Part shown: positions 9,205 through 17,542 of the stretch, in pieces
How positions within the stretch are numbered: position 1 is the stretch's first letter
How the letters are laid out: every line of letters begins with the position of its first letter
Assembly: GCA_965232485.1 (NCBI GenBank)
Contig: OZ246975.1
Span: 1,550,001-1,614,000, forward strand
Direction of reading: 5' to 3'
From: VXPQ01 sp965232485
Lineage (GTDB): Bacteria; Bacteroidota; Rhodothermia; Rhodothermales; VXPQ01
Length of the DNA stretch: 64,000 nt
Notes under the pieces: model-generated
What the model was told of the DNA's origin: nothing
What the model saw: the letters and a program-made list of their open reading frames with translations, nothing else
The model's database searches: none
Made by a program: the position numbers and the translations under genes

Positions 9205-9410
9205 AACCTGCCTCCGGCGATGTACCCCGTACGCGCCACTTTTTTGAGGAAACGCCTGCCGTAGATCGCCAGCGCAACGGCCAGGAGAAACGCAACCGCG
9301 GCGGCCGCAATCGACGCGCCGCCGCCGTCCGCAAGCGCCCATGTCCCAAAACCAAGGGACAGCAGCGCCGAGGCCGCGATAAACACGATATGGAAGGCTT
9401 TCAACGACAT
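9201..9410 (-). CDS. Small two-helix membrane protein
   Basis: A 69-residue protein (MSLKAFHIVFIAASALLSLGFG...) with two hydrophobic helices joined by a short Gly/Ala loop and a basic end (YGRRFLKKVARTGY). It lies 15 bp after subunit IV and overlaps the next gene by 4 bp, inside the aa3 oxidase operon. Likely a small oxidase-associated subunit; not a family I can name. Confidence 0.6.
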   Translation of the reverse strand: MSLKAFHIVFIAASALLSLGFGTWALADGGGASIAAAAVAFLLAVALAIYGRRFLKKVARTGYIAGGRL

Positions 9411-9425
9411 GATCGGCGTATTCTC

Positions 9426-9749
9426 TTAGAACCCGAAAATTTCGACGCCGCCCTGGTCTACGTAATACACGCTCAGAATCAGAAACATCGTCAGCAAAAG
9501 CCCCAGGCTCAGCCATACCAGCCATCGGACGATTTGCTCCTCCGAAACAAGGTGCATGAAATACGCCGCCACGAGCCCTGCCTTGACGGTCGCAATCAGC
9601 AAGGCGACGATAAGCGCCGGCGCGAAGGGCAGTTCAAGATACCCTACGACGACGGTGACCACCGTCAGCACGGCCAGCGACGCAAAAACAAGCATGTACA
9701 CGCGAACGTGCTTTTTGATTTCCTCAATGGAATATCCTGTATCGCTCAT
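9426..9749 (-). CDS. Cytochrome c oxidase subunit IV
   Basis: A 107-residue protein with three transmembrane helices, typical of prokaryotic COX4 (cytochrome oxidase subunit IV family). The second helix contains the family hallmark KAGLVAAYFMHL. It is an accessory subunit that stabilises the oxidase. It lies between subunit III and two small membrane genes in the same operon. Confidence 0.85.
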   Translation of the reverse strand: MSDTGYSIEEIKKHVRVYMLVFASLAVLTVVTVVVGYLELPFAPALIVALLIATVKAGLVAAYFMHLVSEEQIVRWLVWLSLGLLLTMFLILSVYYVDQGGVEIFGF

Positions 9750-9803
9750 AATGCGCTGTATGTTGATGCGCTGTTGTTTGGCCAGACCTGTGCGTCCGGC
9801 GCG

Positions 9804-10421
9804 TTATAACAGATAGATGGTCGGAAAGAGAAATATCCACACGAGATCGACGAAGTGCCAGTAAAGCCCGGCGATCTCGATCCGGTTCGTGAACCGTTTC
9901 GGATCGGTCTTCCACATCCGCGCGCCCGGCCACATGAAATACATGTTGACGAGAATGCCGCCGATCACATGCAGTCCATGCAATCCGGTCAACACGAAGT
10001 AGATAGCGAGAAAGTTATTCTCGGCGGGCAAATACCCGTGGCTGAATTTTTCGCCGTACTCGAAGGCCTTAACGATCAGAAAGACGAATCCGAGTGCAAT
10101 GGTTGCGCCCATGTACAACCGGTACCGGTCGAACCGCTGCATCGCAAGGGAGGCCCACGACATCACCATGGTGACGCTCGATCCGATAAGCACCATCGTG
10201 TTGAGCGTAGCCAGCGGAACGTTCAGGATGTCCGACGCCCGTTCGTACATATGCCCTGCAACCTCGCCGGGCCATTCGGGAGCCCCGATGCGCAGGAAAA
10301 TATACGCCGAGAACAGCCCGCCGAAGAGCATGACTTCGGAGGCGAGAAAAAGCCACACTCCGATCTTTGCATTATTTACGCCCGTATCAGGCCGAGGCGC
10401 AACGGTGAATGGAATTTGCAT
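9804..10421 (-). CDS. coxC: Cytochrome c oxidase subunit III (A1-type aa3)
   Basis: A 205-residue, five-helix subunit III. Family signatures: SEVMLFGGLFSAYIFLR near the N-terminus, LHGLHVIGG, and the C-terminal GLYWHFVDLVWIFLFPTIYLL. It supports proton uptake and stability of subunit I. It follows coxA by 57 bp. Confidence 0.93.
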   Translation of the reverse strand: MQIPFTVAPRPDTGVNNAKIGVWLFLASEVMLFGGLFSAYIFLRIGAPEWPGEVAGHMYERASDILNVPLATLNTMVLIGSSVTMVMSWASLAMQRFDRYRLYMGATIALGFVFLIVKAFEYGEKFSHGYLPAENNFLAIYFVLTGLHGLHVIGGILVNMYFMWPGARMWKTDPKRFTNRIEIAGLYWHFVDLVWIFLFPTIYLL

Positions 10422-10478
10422 GGCGGTCTGGATTCACGAAACGGGTTGCTTGCATACAGTAAAAACGTTCCGACCGGA

Positions 10479-12257
10479 TTAACTTTCCGATGATTCGGCA
10501 GGCGGAACATGTTGCGGCCAGTAATCTTCGTCATGGTCCGGGTGGCTGTATTCGTACGGGTCCCGGTACACCTTCGGCAGGTCGTGGAAGTTGCCGTGCC
10601 CGACCGGCGGAGACGGCGCCGCAGACCATTCGAGCGTCGTGGCGTTCCAGTGGTTATCCTCGGCGGCTTTCCCCTTCTTCATGCTGATCAACAGATTCAC
10701 GATAAATGGAATCTGGAAGACGAACAACACCCACGAGGCGATCGACATCACTTCATTGTAGACGAGCACATCTTGCGCATGGGCGTAGATTTCCCCGCCG
10801 TCGTACAACCGCCGCGAAACGCCGGCCAGCCCCTGAATAAGCATGGGGAAGAAAATAAAATTCATGCTGACGAGCGTACCCCAGAAATGGATCTTGCCCA
10901 GCGCGTCGTTCATCACGCGCCCGGTCATCTTCGGGAACCAGTAATAAATCCCGCCCATGAGCGCGAGAATGGTGCCCGGCGCCACCACGTAATGGAAGTG
11001 TCCGATCACGTAATAGGTGTCGTGCAGAGGAATGTCCGTGGCGGCCAGGCCCAACGGCAGCCCGGTGAGTCCGCCGATTCCGAACATGGGCAGGAATCCC
11101 AGCGCAAAGAGCATGGGCGTCGTAAATCGAATGGACCCGCCCCACAGCGACAGAAAAAGCGCCGTGAGAATAATCACCGACGGGATCGATATGATCATCG
11201 TGGTGGTCTGGAAGAAGGTGCTCATCACTTGGCCCATGCCGGTAATGAACATGTGGTGCGCCCAGACGATGAACGACATGAAGCCGAGGAAAACAAGGGA
11301 ATAAACCAATACCTTGTAGCCCTTGAGCGGCTTTCGCGCGTTATTGGCGATAATCTCCGCAACGACGCCCATGGCGGGCAACACCAGCACATAAACCTCC
11401 GGATGCGCCAGAAACCAGAAAAGGTGCTGCCAAAGCAATGGGCTGCCCCCGCCCGCCACTTCGAGCGCTTCGCCGCTTACGACCAGGCCCGACGGCATGA
11501 AGAAACTGGTGTCGAGCAAGCGATCCGACAATTGCAAGACGGCGGCCGCCTCCAGCGGCGGAAACGCCAGCAATAGCAGAAACGACGTGATGAACTGCGA
11601 CCACACGAAAAAGGGCATCCGCATGAAGGTCATCCCCTCGGCGCGCAACTGCACAATGGTCGTCAGGAAATTGACGGCGCCCAGCAGGGAAGACGTGATG
11701 AGAAACACCATGCTGATCAGCCACATCGTCTGCCCCATCGACTCGATGACGGACAATGGAGCGTACGAGGTCCACCCGGCCTTGGCGGCGCCGGCGGGCA
11801 CGAAGAAACTGCTCAGCATGATCACGCCGCCCACAAAAAAGACCCAGTAGCTGGCCATGTTCAGCTTCGGAAACGCCATATCCGGCGCGCCGATCTGAAG
11901 CGGCACGACATAATTGCCGAACGCGCCCACCGCCAGCGGCACGATGCCGAGGAACACCATGATGGTGCCGTGCATGGCGCCCAACTGGTTGTAGAACTCG
12001 GGGAGCATGACCCCGCCCGGCATTGTGTCGTCGCTAAAAAGCCAGCCGATCAGGGGCACAGGCTGCCCCGGATAGGCCAGCTGCCATCGCATGAGCATGA
12101 CGAGCGAAAACCCGAACAACAGAAAAAGAAGCGACGTAACGCCGTACTGAATCCCGATAACCTTATGGTCGGTCGAGAAAATGTATTTCCGCCAGAAAGA
12201 GGCGTGATGACCGTCTTCCCCGAGGTGGCCTTCCGGGACGGCTGCGTGATCAGCCAT
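10479..12257 (-). CDS. coxA: Cytochrome c oxidase subunit I, A1-type
   Basis: The 592-residue catalytic subunit of a heme-copper oxidase, with about 12 transmembrane helices. Heme and CuB ligands are visible: H in GAMHGTIM, the pair in WAHHMF, the HPEVYVLVLP segment (His for CuB and its cross-linked Tyr), and YVIGHFHYV near the C-terminal third. The Glu in HPEVY is the D-channel residue that defines A1-type oxidases, in contrast to the second copy at 39.2 kb. It reduces oxygen to water while pumping protons across the inner membrane. First oxidase gene of the operon after the cupredoxin lipoprotein. Confidence 0.95.
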   Translation of the reverse strand: MADHAAVPEGHLGEDGHHASFWRKYIFSTDHKVIGIQYGVTSLLFLLFGFSLVMLMRWQLAYPGQPVPLIGWLFSDDTMPGGVMLPEFYNQLGAMHGTIMVFLGIVPLAVGAFGNYVVPLQIGAPDMAFPKLNMASYWVFFVGGVIMLSSFFVPAGAAKAGWTSYAPLSVIESMGQTMWLISMVFLITSSLLGAVNFLTTIVQLRAEGMTFMRMPFFVWSQFITSFLLLLAFPPLEAAAVLQLSDRLLDTSFFMPSGLVVSGEALEVAGGGSPLLWQHLFWFLAHPEVYVLVLPAMGVVAEIIANNARKPLKGYKVLVYSLVFLGFMSFIVWAHHMFITGMGQVMSTFFQTTTMIISIPSVIILTALFLSLWGGSIRFTTPMLFALGFLPMFGIGGLTGLPLGLAATDIPLHDTYYVIGHFHYVVAPGTILALMGGIYYWFPKMTGRVMNDALGKIHFWGTLVSMNFIFFPMLIQGLAGVSRRLYDGGEIYAHAQDVLVYNEVMSIASWVLFVFQIPFIVNLLISMKKGKAAEDNHWNATTLEWSAAPSPPVGHGNFHDLPKVYRDPYEYSHPDHDEDYWPQHVPPAESSES

Positions 12258-12315
12258 AATGCATCGATTCGGACTTGTTCTTCAGATAAAACGCCGGGAA
12301 AATGAGCGGCGGCTC

Positions 12316-12358
12316 GTTCCCGGCGCAGCGTGGGCAAACGCCCCGCTGCGCTGGGAAC
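12316..12358. promoter_or_regulatory. Strong hairpin between cupredoxin gene and coxA
   Basis: An inverted repeat of about 19 bp per arm (12316-12335 and 12340-12358) with a 4-base loop; the outer arms read GTTCCCgGCGCAGCG and the complement. There is no T-run on the minus-strand downstream side, so it is not a textbook terminator. It may be an attenuator or mRNA processing/stability element. Confidence 0.5.
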
Positions 12359-12379
12359 GCGCGATAATCATCGCCTGCG

Positions 12380-13171
12380 TCAGGCTCCCGCTCCGTCGCC
12401 GAACGTAAAGTCGAGCATGACGGATTCGCCGTCGGCCACGGTCACGCTCTGCTCCTGTACGCCGTACTCTTCGTGCCAGGCCTCAATGACGTAATCTCCG
12501 GCAGGCAAATCCCCTATGGAGTAGCCGCCCGTCTCGTCGGAGGCGCTGAAATAGGGATGCGCCGTGACGCCGACCCAGGATTCCATCCAGGGGTGCACGT
12601 CGCATTTAATGCGTGCCATGATTTCGGGGACACGGAAAGTCTCCTCGCGCTCCTGCCCCGCCGTGGGCATCCCGAAATTGAACGGACGATTCGCTTCCGG
12701 CAACGCATGGATGTTGTGCAGCAGGGCGTCGCTGTTGCGAATCAGGATGGGTTGTCCGGCCTGTACGCCGAACACATGCGGAGTATAGGTGCATCCCACC
12801 TGGTCCAGCGCCACCGGCTCGGAGCGAGCGGGAAACGTCATGTCGCCAAGCCCCTCCTTGACATATACGAATGCCCAGCGCAGCGTGCCGTTGTCGTTGA
12901 CGACCACCTTCTGGCTAAGCGCAGGGGCCATGCCGCCTTCGCTACGGATAGCCATACATTCGCGGTCCAGATTCAGCTCCTGTTGTTCAGGGGCCATGCC
13001 CGTAAATTGAATGGATCCCGATACGACGGCGCTTCCCGCCGGCGTATATTCCTCTGCGGCCATCTCGCCGCCATCCGCGGCGTCGCTCCCGGCGTCGGCG
13101 CCGCCGCCGCACCCCGCGGCGAGCATGGCGACCAGGGCGATCGGAAGCATGGAAAACATAATCCTGTTCAT
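12380..13171 (-). CDS. Cupredoxin-like lipoprotein with carboxypeptidase-regulatory domain
   Basis: A 263-residue lipoprotein (lipobox LAAGC at about 18-22, then a Gly/Asp/Glu linker). Residues about 100-195 resemble the methylamine-utilisation/plastocyanin-like fold: H in LLHNIHALPE and the cluster KCDVHPWMESW supply a plausible Cys/His/Met type-1 copper site. The C-terminal 60 residues are a carboxypeptidase-regulatory-like beta-sandwich (GGYSIGDLPAGDYVIEAWHEEYG). Lying directly upstream of coxA, it could be the copper electron donor to the aa3 oxidase; that is inferred from position. Confidence 0.75.
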   Translation of the reverse strand: MNRIMFSMLPIALVAMLAAGCGGGADAGSDAADGGEMAAEEYTPAGSAVVSGSIQFTGMAPEQQELNLDRECMAIRSEGGMAPALSQKVVVNDNGTLRWAFVYVKEGLGDMTFPARSEPVALDQVGCTYTPHVFGVQAGQPILIRNSDALLHNIHALPEANRPFNFGMPTAGQEREETFRVPEIMARIKCDVHPWMESWVGVTAHPYFSASDETGGYSIGDLPAGDYVIEAWHEEYGVQEQSVTVADGESVMLDFTFGDGAGA

Positions 13172-13280
13172 GGGGTACGTCCTTGTGTTTGGTGAGGAGC
13201 AATATGTGCGTACGGCGCGTACCTGCGCACGCTTTACCGCACACAGTATAGCAATACTATAAATAATTTTTTGTGAAAAG
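13172..13280. promoter_or_regulatory. Divergent promoter region with inverted repeats
   Basis: This 109-bp gap lies between divergent genes (cupredoxin/aa3 operon leftward, small hypothetical rightward). It contains the inverted repeat AGTAT-AGCA-ATACT (13245-13258), TATA-rich sequence and a GTGCGTAC...GCGCAC imperfect repeat, plausible promoter and operator material for both directions. No specific regulator can be named. Confidence 0.4.
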
Positions 13281-13640
13281 ATGGAATGGCTTTGGCCGCT
13301 CTTCGAACCCTACGTGCGAAAAAGCTTCGAGCGGCGCGGGATAGACGATCCGGATGCGCCCGATCTGGACGCGGCTTTTCTGCGCCTCCTCGGATCGTCG
13401 ACCGTAACCATTCTGGTGCAGGAGCCCTGGCGCGGCTCGGTCCGCTTCAAGGGACTGGACCGTCTCCCGGCGGCGGAATGCATGGATCTGTTCCGGGATC
13501 CGGAGGGCTATCTGTTCGGGCGTTTCGGGGGCGGAAAATACAAACTCAATTTCCACGAAGGATGGAATTTCGTGGCTACGCAGAATTTCAAGCCCGAAGG
13601 CGAGCCGAAGTGGACGAACCTGCCCGATCTGGGGACATGA
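13281..13640 (+). CDS. Hypothetical 119-residue protein
   Basis: A soluble protein without signal peptide (MEWLWPLFEPYVRKSF...). Its composition and codon use match the genome and it fills the space between a divergent promoter and the convergent receptor gene, so it is likely real. It contains an aromatic C-terminal half (GKYKLNFHEGWNFVATQNF). No recognised family. Confidence 0.55.
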   Translation: MEWLWPLFEPYVRKSFERRGIDDPDAPDLDAAFLRLLGSSTVTILVQEPWRGSVRFKGLDRLPAAECMDLFRDPEGYLFGRFGGGKYKLNFHEGWNFVATQNFKPEGEPKWTNLPDLGT

Positions 13641-13683
13641 CGGGCCGCAGAACGATGCGTAGCCCGCGAACCCGGCGCGGCGG

Positions 13684-16530
13684 CTACAGGTCTCGCATGA
13701 TGACCTTGCCTCCCTTGGGATGCAATCCGCCGCCCGCTCCGGGAGAAAGCCGCCAGGAGAGCTTCAGCAAGACGTAGCGCCCCAGCGATGCGATCCGTTC
13801 TTCTCGAACGTACGTGTTCGTATTCGAAAACCGGACGCTCTCGTTGCGCCCGAGCAAATCGAATCCCGCCAGTTCGACGTCGGCGCGGTCGTTCAGTATG
13901 GACCGCGCAATGGACGCCTCAAGAATGGGCACGCTCGCGGCCTCCCCGAATACTTCCCGGGAATAAACCCGATAATTCAGCGCGCTCCCCACGCGCCATT
14001 TTTCCGTGAGATACCATGTCGCGTCGACATAGTACGTACGGTTGACGTATTGCTGATTCTGACTCTCGTTCAGCGAATAGTTCGCCGCGTTGAAGGTATA
14101 CCGGGCGCCTGTCCGCATATCGAAGCGGTCCGTATTGCGATTATTCAGCGAGACATTCAGCGTGTGGCGCAAAATGCGGGCCTTGTTTTCGGCGCCGTTG
14201 ACATATTCGAGGCTGCGTTCGAAAAACGGGTCGTTGTCCACATTCACTTCCACGCCGAGAGCACGAACAGGCATCCCGAAATGGACGCCTCCGGAAACAT
14301 TCCACGAACCTCCCGGATTGTTGACCGGCGTAATGACCTGCCGGAGCTGCTCGTCCACGGTTCGGGATTGCACGATGTCGTTGTGTGCGTATTCGCCCCG
14401 AAGAAACGTAAACACCTTCGCGAACGTGAACGGATCGTAAAACGAAAATCGCAGATCGACGCCATGGCGGTATTCCGGCTTTAGCGCAGGATTGCCCGCC
14501 CGAACCAGAAGCGGATTCGTGTTGTCCGTAAGGGGTTGCAACTGCGTAATGGACGGCTCGCGCGCACGCGCTTCGTACTCCACCCTGAAGTCCATGCGCC
14601 CTCCTGAATCATAGCCGAAATGCGCCCGGGGAAGCAAATGTGCATACGTGTTCTCTATGGACGAATGGAGCGCGCCGCCCGCCGCATTCGCCAGGTTTCC
14701 TCCAAGAGACGACCGCTGGAGTCGAACGCCTGCGCCCGCCTTGAAATATTCTCCGCTCGCCTGGTAACTGACGCCTCCCTGCATATAGGAAGACATCCGG
14801 TCGTATCCGGAAGAAAGTCCTTCGTTGAACATGGAAACGCCGGGCGCCACATCGAAAACCGACTGTTCCCGTTCTTCGGTCAACTGCCGCCGCTCGACCT
14901 CGACTTCCAGCCTGCCCCTTTGCCCGACAGGCTCGATGTACGAAAGCGTTTGCGTCGCGCGAAACGAATTTCCCGGACGATCCTGCAATTGCCGGATTTC
15001 TTCCTTCGAAAGCACGTTCCCCTCTTCAAGGAATTCCGTGATCGAATGCAGGTTGCCGGACATGTCGTCGTCATTCAGGCGACCGTCCAGCCCCAACGCC
15101 AGGCTACGACCCTTTTCGTCCAGCCGTCGTCGCCAGGTAAGCGAGGCGTCGCCACCCAGATTATCGCTTTCGGAAAGGTAATTGACAAGGGCCTTGTTGC
15201 CGCTCGCGCCGCGCGCCTGCGTAACGGTCGTCGAACGATTCGTCAGGGAGGATGCGCCCGCCGACAGGTTGCCTCGCAACCGCACGTCATGTCCCTCTCC
15301 GAATTCATGCGACGCATTGACGGTCGCCCGGTGGGTGCGATTGTCGGTGATCCGTTCGGCGGCCTCGTCGACGAAAGAAGACCGCGCAGCGCCCAGCAGC
15401 TGCCGCTGTTGCGCCACCCGATCCTGCCGGTTATCCACGTTCGACAGAAAATAGCTGGCGTGCGCCGAAGTGTTTTCCCCGAAATCCCTGTTGACGTTCA
15501 CGCCAACCGAAACCGTTTCGGACAATCCGTCTCGCTCGTTGAACAAATCCCCAAAAATGGCGAGCCGTCCGCCCATGCGCTCCAGCCCGCCCAACAGCGA
15601 AAAAATATCGTTCAGCGAAAAGTTCTGCTGGTTGACATTGTTGATATTCCCGAGGAAAGATACCTGCGTAGCCGGACCGAACCGGTTGACGGAAACATCG
15701 CCGTCGTAGCGTTGCTCGCTCCCGTATCCTCCGGTCAGGTGGCCAAAATATCCTTTCTCCGCCTCTTCTTTCAGGTCCAGGTTGATCGTTTTGATATCCT
15801 CTCCGTCCTCGACGCCGGTAAACTCCTTCATATCCGACGCCTTATCGTACACCTGCACTTTTTCGATCACGTTCGCGGGCAGGTTTCTGGTGGCTATCGA
15901 CGGATCGCCGCCAAAAAATTCCTTCTCCTCAACCAGCACTTTCTCCACTTCTTCGCCTTGCGCCCGAATCGTGCCGTCGTTCTCCACCTCGATTCCGGGC
16001 AACCGGCGCAACAAGTCTTCCACCATGTCATTGGGACGCGTTCCAAAGGCGGCCGCATTGTATTCGATCGTGTCGGCCTTGACGACAATGGGAATGTGCT
16101 CGGCGCCAACCACCAGTTCGTCCAGTTCGACCGTGGCAGGCGCCAGCACGACGGTTCCCGCGTCGTAATCGCCGCCAGACAGGTCAATATCCTCCCGGTG
16201 CGCCTGGAATCCGACATAGGTGATCTGCAGGATATAGGCCCCTTCCGGAACGCGCCGGAGGGTAAACGCCCCCTCCCGGTCGGTCGTCGCAAACCGGGTC
16301 AATACGGAATCTTCGCGGGTAAGCGCCGCCACCGTGGCGGACGGTAGCGGCGCGCCAGTCGAATCCGCCGCCACGCCGGAGATTTCGAACCGCTGGTCCT
16401 GGGCCGTCGCCGTTTTCAGCGAAAGAAGAACGGCGAGCAAGCAAAAAACCGCGCCGGGAACCGCAACCCGCCAGCCCGTCCGCGCGCGCGGAGCGGCAAT
16501 CCGTGCAAAACAGTATCTGAACGGGCGCAT
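13684..16530 (-). CDS. TonB-dependent-receptor-like outer membrane protein
   Basis: This 948-residue protein has a signal peptide (to about 44), a carboxypeptidase-regulatory-like domain (SGVAADSTGAPLPSATV... LQITYVGFQ), a plug-like domain (DELVVGAEHIPIVVKADT; VEDLLRRLPGIEVENDGTI), and a long beta-barrel rich in alternating aromatic strands ending in an aromatic-containing strand. It belongs to the SusC-like/outer membrane beta-barrel class used for import or export of peptides and metals in Bacteroidota. It starts 4 bp after the GLPGLI gene stops, a common partnership. The ligand is not evident. Confidence 0.85.
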   Translation of the reverse strand: MRPFRYCFARIAAPRARTGWRVAVPGAVFCLLAVLLSLKTATAQDQRFEISGVAADSTGAPLPSATVAALTREDSVLTRFATTDREGAFTLRRVPEGAYILQITYVGFQAHREDIDLSGGDYDAGTVVLAPATVELDELVVGAEHIPIVVKADTIEYNAAAFGTRPNDMVEDLLRRLPGIEVENDGTIRAQGEEVEKVLVEEKEFFGGDPSIATRNLPANVIEKVQVYDKASDMKEFTGVEDGEDIKTINLDLKEEAEKGYFGHLTGGYGSEQRYDGDVSVNRFGPATQVSFLGNINNVNQQNFSLNDIFSLLGGLERMGGRLAIFGDLFNERDGLSETVSVGVNVNRDFGENTSAHASYFLSNVDNRQDRVAQQRQLLGAARSSFVDEAAERITDNRTHRATVNASHEFGEGHDVRLRGNLSAGASSLTNRSTTVTQARGASGNKALVNYLSESDNLGGDASLTWRRRLDEKGRSLALGLDGRLNDDDMSGNLHSITEFLEEGNVLSKEEIRQLQDRPGNSFRATQTLSYIEPVGQRGRLEVEVERRQLTEEREQSVFDVAPGVSMFNEGLSSGYDRMSSYMQGGVSYQASGEYFKAGAGVRLQRSSLGGNLANAAGGALHSSIENTYAHLLPRAHFGYDSGGRMDFRVEYEARAREPSITQLQPLTDNTNPLLVRAGNPALKPEYRHGVDLRFSFYDPFTFAKVFTFLRGEYAHNDIVQSRTVDEQLRQVITPVNNPGGSWNVSGGVHFGMPVRALGVEVNVDNDPFFERSLEYVNGAENKARILRHTLNVSLNNRNTDRFDMRTGARYTFNAANYSLNESQNQQYVNRTYYVDATWYLTEKWRVGSALNYRVYSREVFGEAASVPILEASIARSILNDRADVELAGFDLLGRNESVRFSNTNTYVREERIASLGRYVLLKLSWRLSPGAGGGLHPKGGKVIMRDL

Positions 16531-16534
16531 GGCG

Positions 16535-17341
16535 TCAGCGTTCGATTCGGATCATGAAATTCCCGCCGCCCCGGTTGTCCATTTCCTCCGTCTTTTCCTC
16601 TACAATATTTTCGAATTCTTCCCGCGTCACCCTTCTTCCCTTGTCCGGCGCCTGAAGTTCAGCTTCGTCGGGCGGCTCCAGCGAAACGTGCGTGGCGCTC
16701 CAGGTCGCGCGTGCTTCGCGGTCGCTGGTCAACACCAGGATGGCGCCGGGCAACCCGCCGAACGAGTCGGGACCCACTGAAACCGGAATTTCCGGAGCGA
16801 ACCAGGCCTCCACCGTCGTGCTGTCCACTTCCGTCACCGCCTGTTGACAGGCATATCCGAGGTATTCGCTCTGCTGTCCCGTAAGGCGCCATGCATATTC
16901 GGGACGATCTTCCTTGATCAGGAAGGTGCGGCCCAGAAAATCTCTTTGCTCGGTAAGCGACCAGGCTTCGAGATCGGTATGCGTTATGCTCTGTTCCACC
17001 GTGCGGCGAGTCCGTATGACCGTATTGCGTCCGGAACTATTCGCCGAACGGACGGAGCTGGTCGCCGCCGAATCGGGCGCCTGCGTCATCAGCGACGCTT
17101 TTTCGGTAAAATGAAGGCGCCAGGCCGTGGTGTCCACCGCGGACATCGACGCCAGAAGCATCTCTCGAATCTCCTCTGGCAACGCCGGCGGAAGCTCGAT
17201 CCCCTCGGGGATGTTCGGCTTCAGGACGCGTTGGTAATGAATCGTTCCCGCCGTTTGGGCAAGCGCCGCTGTCGGGGCCAGAGCATACAGAGCCGTGCAC
17301 CCTGCCAGGATCGGCGCCATTGCCTTGAAGGCGGAACGCAT
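16535..17341 (-). CDS. GLPGLI family exported protein
   Basis: From the ATG at 17341 (MRSAFKAMAPILAG... ALAQ signal peptide) this gives about 268 residues. The family motif appears as FGGLPGAILVL, preceded by the typical segment AWFAPEIPVSVGPDSF. Function of the family is unknown; members sit beside TonB-type outer membrane proteins, as here, and act in the periplasm or outer membrane. The upstream extension to 17452 has no signal-like features and is probably not translated. Confidence 0.8.
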   Translation of the reverse strand: MRSAFKAMAPILAGCTALYALAPTAALAQTAGTIHYQRVLKPNIPEGIELPPALPEEIREMLLASMSAVDTTAWRLHFTEKASLMTQAPDSAATSSVRSANSSGRNTVIRTRRTVEQSITHTDLEAWSLTEQRDFLGRTFLIKEDRPEYAWRLTGQQSEYLGYACQQAVTEVDSTTVEAWFAPEIPVSVGPDSFGGLPGAILVLTSDREARATWSATHVSLEPPDEAELQAPDKGRRVTREEFENIVEEKTEEMDNRGGGNFMIRIER

Positions 17342-17542
17342 TGTAAGAAATACCGCAGTATCAAGGGAGATATACATAGTGCATTTGCACAGTAACAAAT
17401 ATGAATGGTTCGGAGATCGTCCAGGACAAGCTCGACCGGAACACGAATACAACGAACGCCGGCATGGATATATTGTTTGTCGGAGGCAAGCGCCGAACGC
17501 ACGCCCGGCAAGCGGCGCTTCCCGGAGAAACGCTGTGCCCGC
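17342..17542. other. Intergenic region, 201 bp
   Basis: This is the space upstream of the GLPGLI-receptor pair and downstream of the second receptor gene. It should hold the promoter for the GLPGLI/receptor unit. I see no convincing terminator hairpin or consensus promoter. Confidence 0.3.

Noticed and set aside
8878..9525. 215-residue reading of the small CxxC protein
   Set aside because: The first half overlaps two other operon genes in a different frame; the ATGA start at 9204 gives a proper signal sequence.
14620..16347. 575-residue plus-strand ORF opposite the TonB-like protein
   Set aside because: Shadow frame; the minus strand shows CarboxypepD, plug and barrel features.
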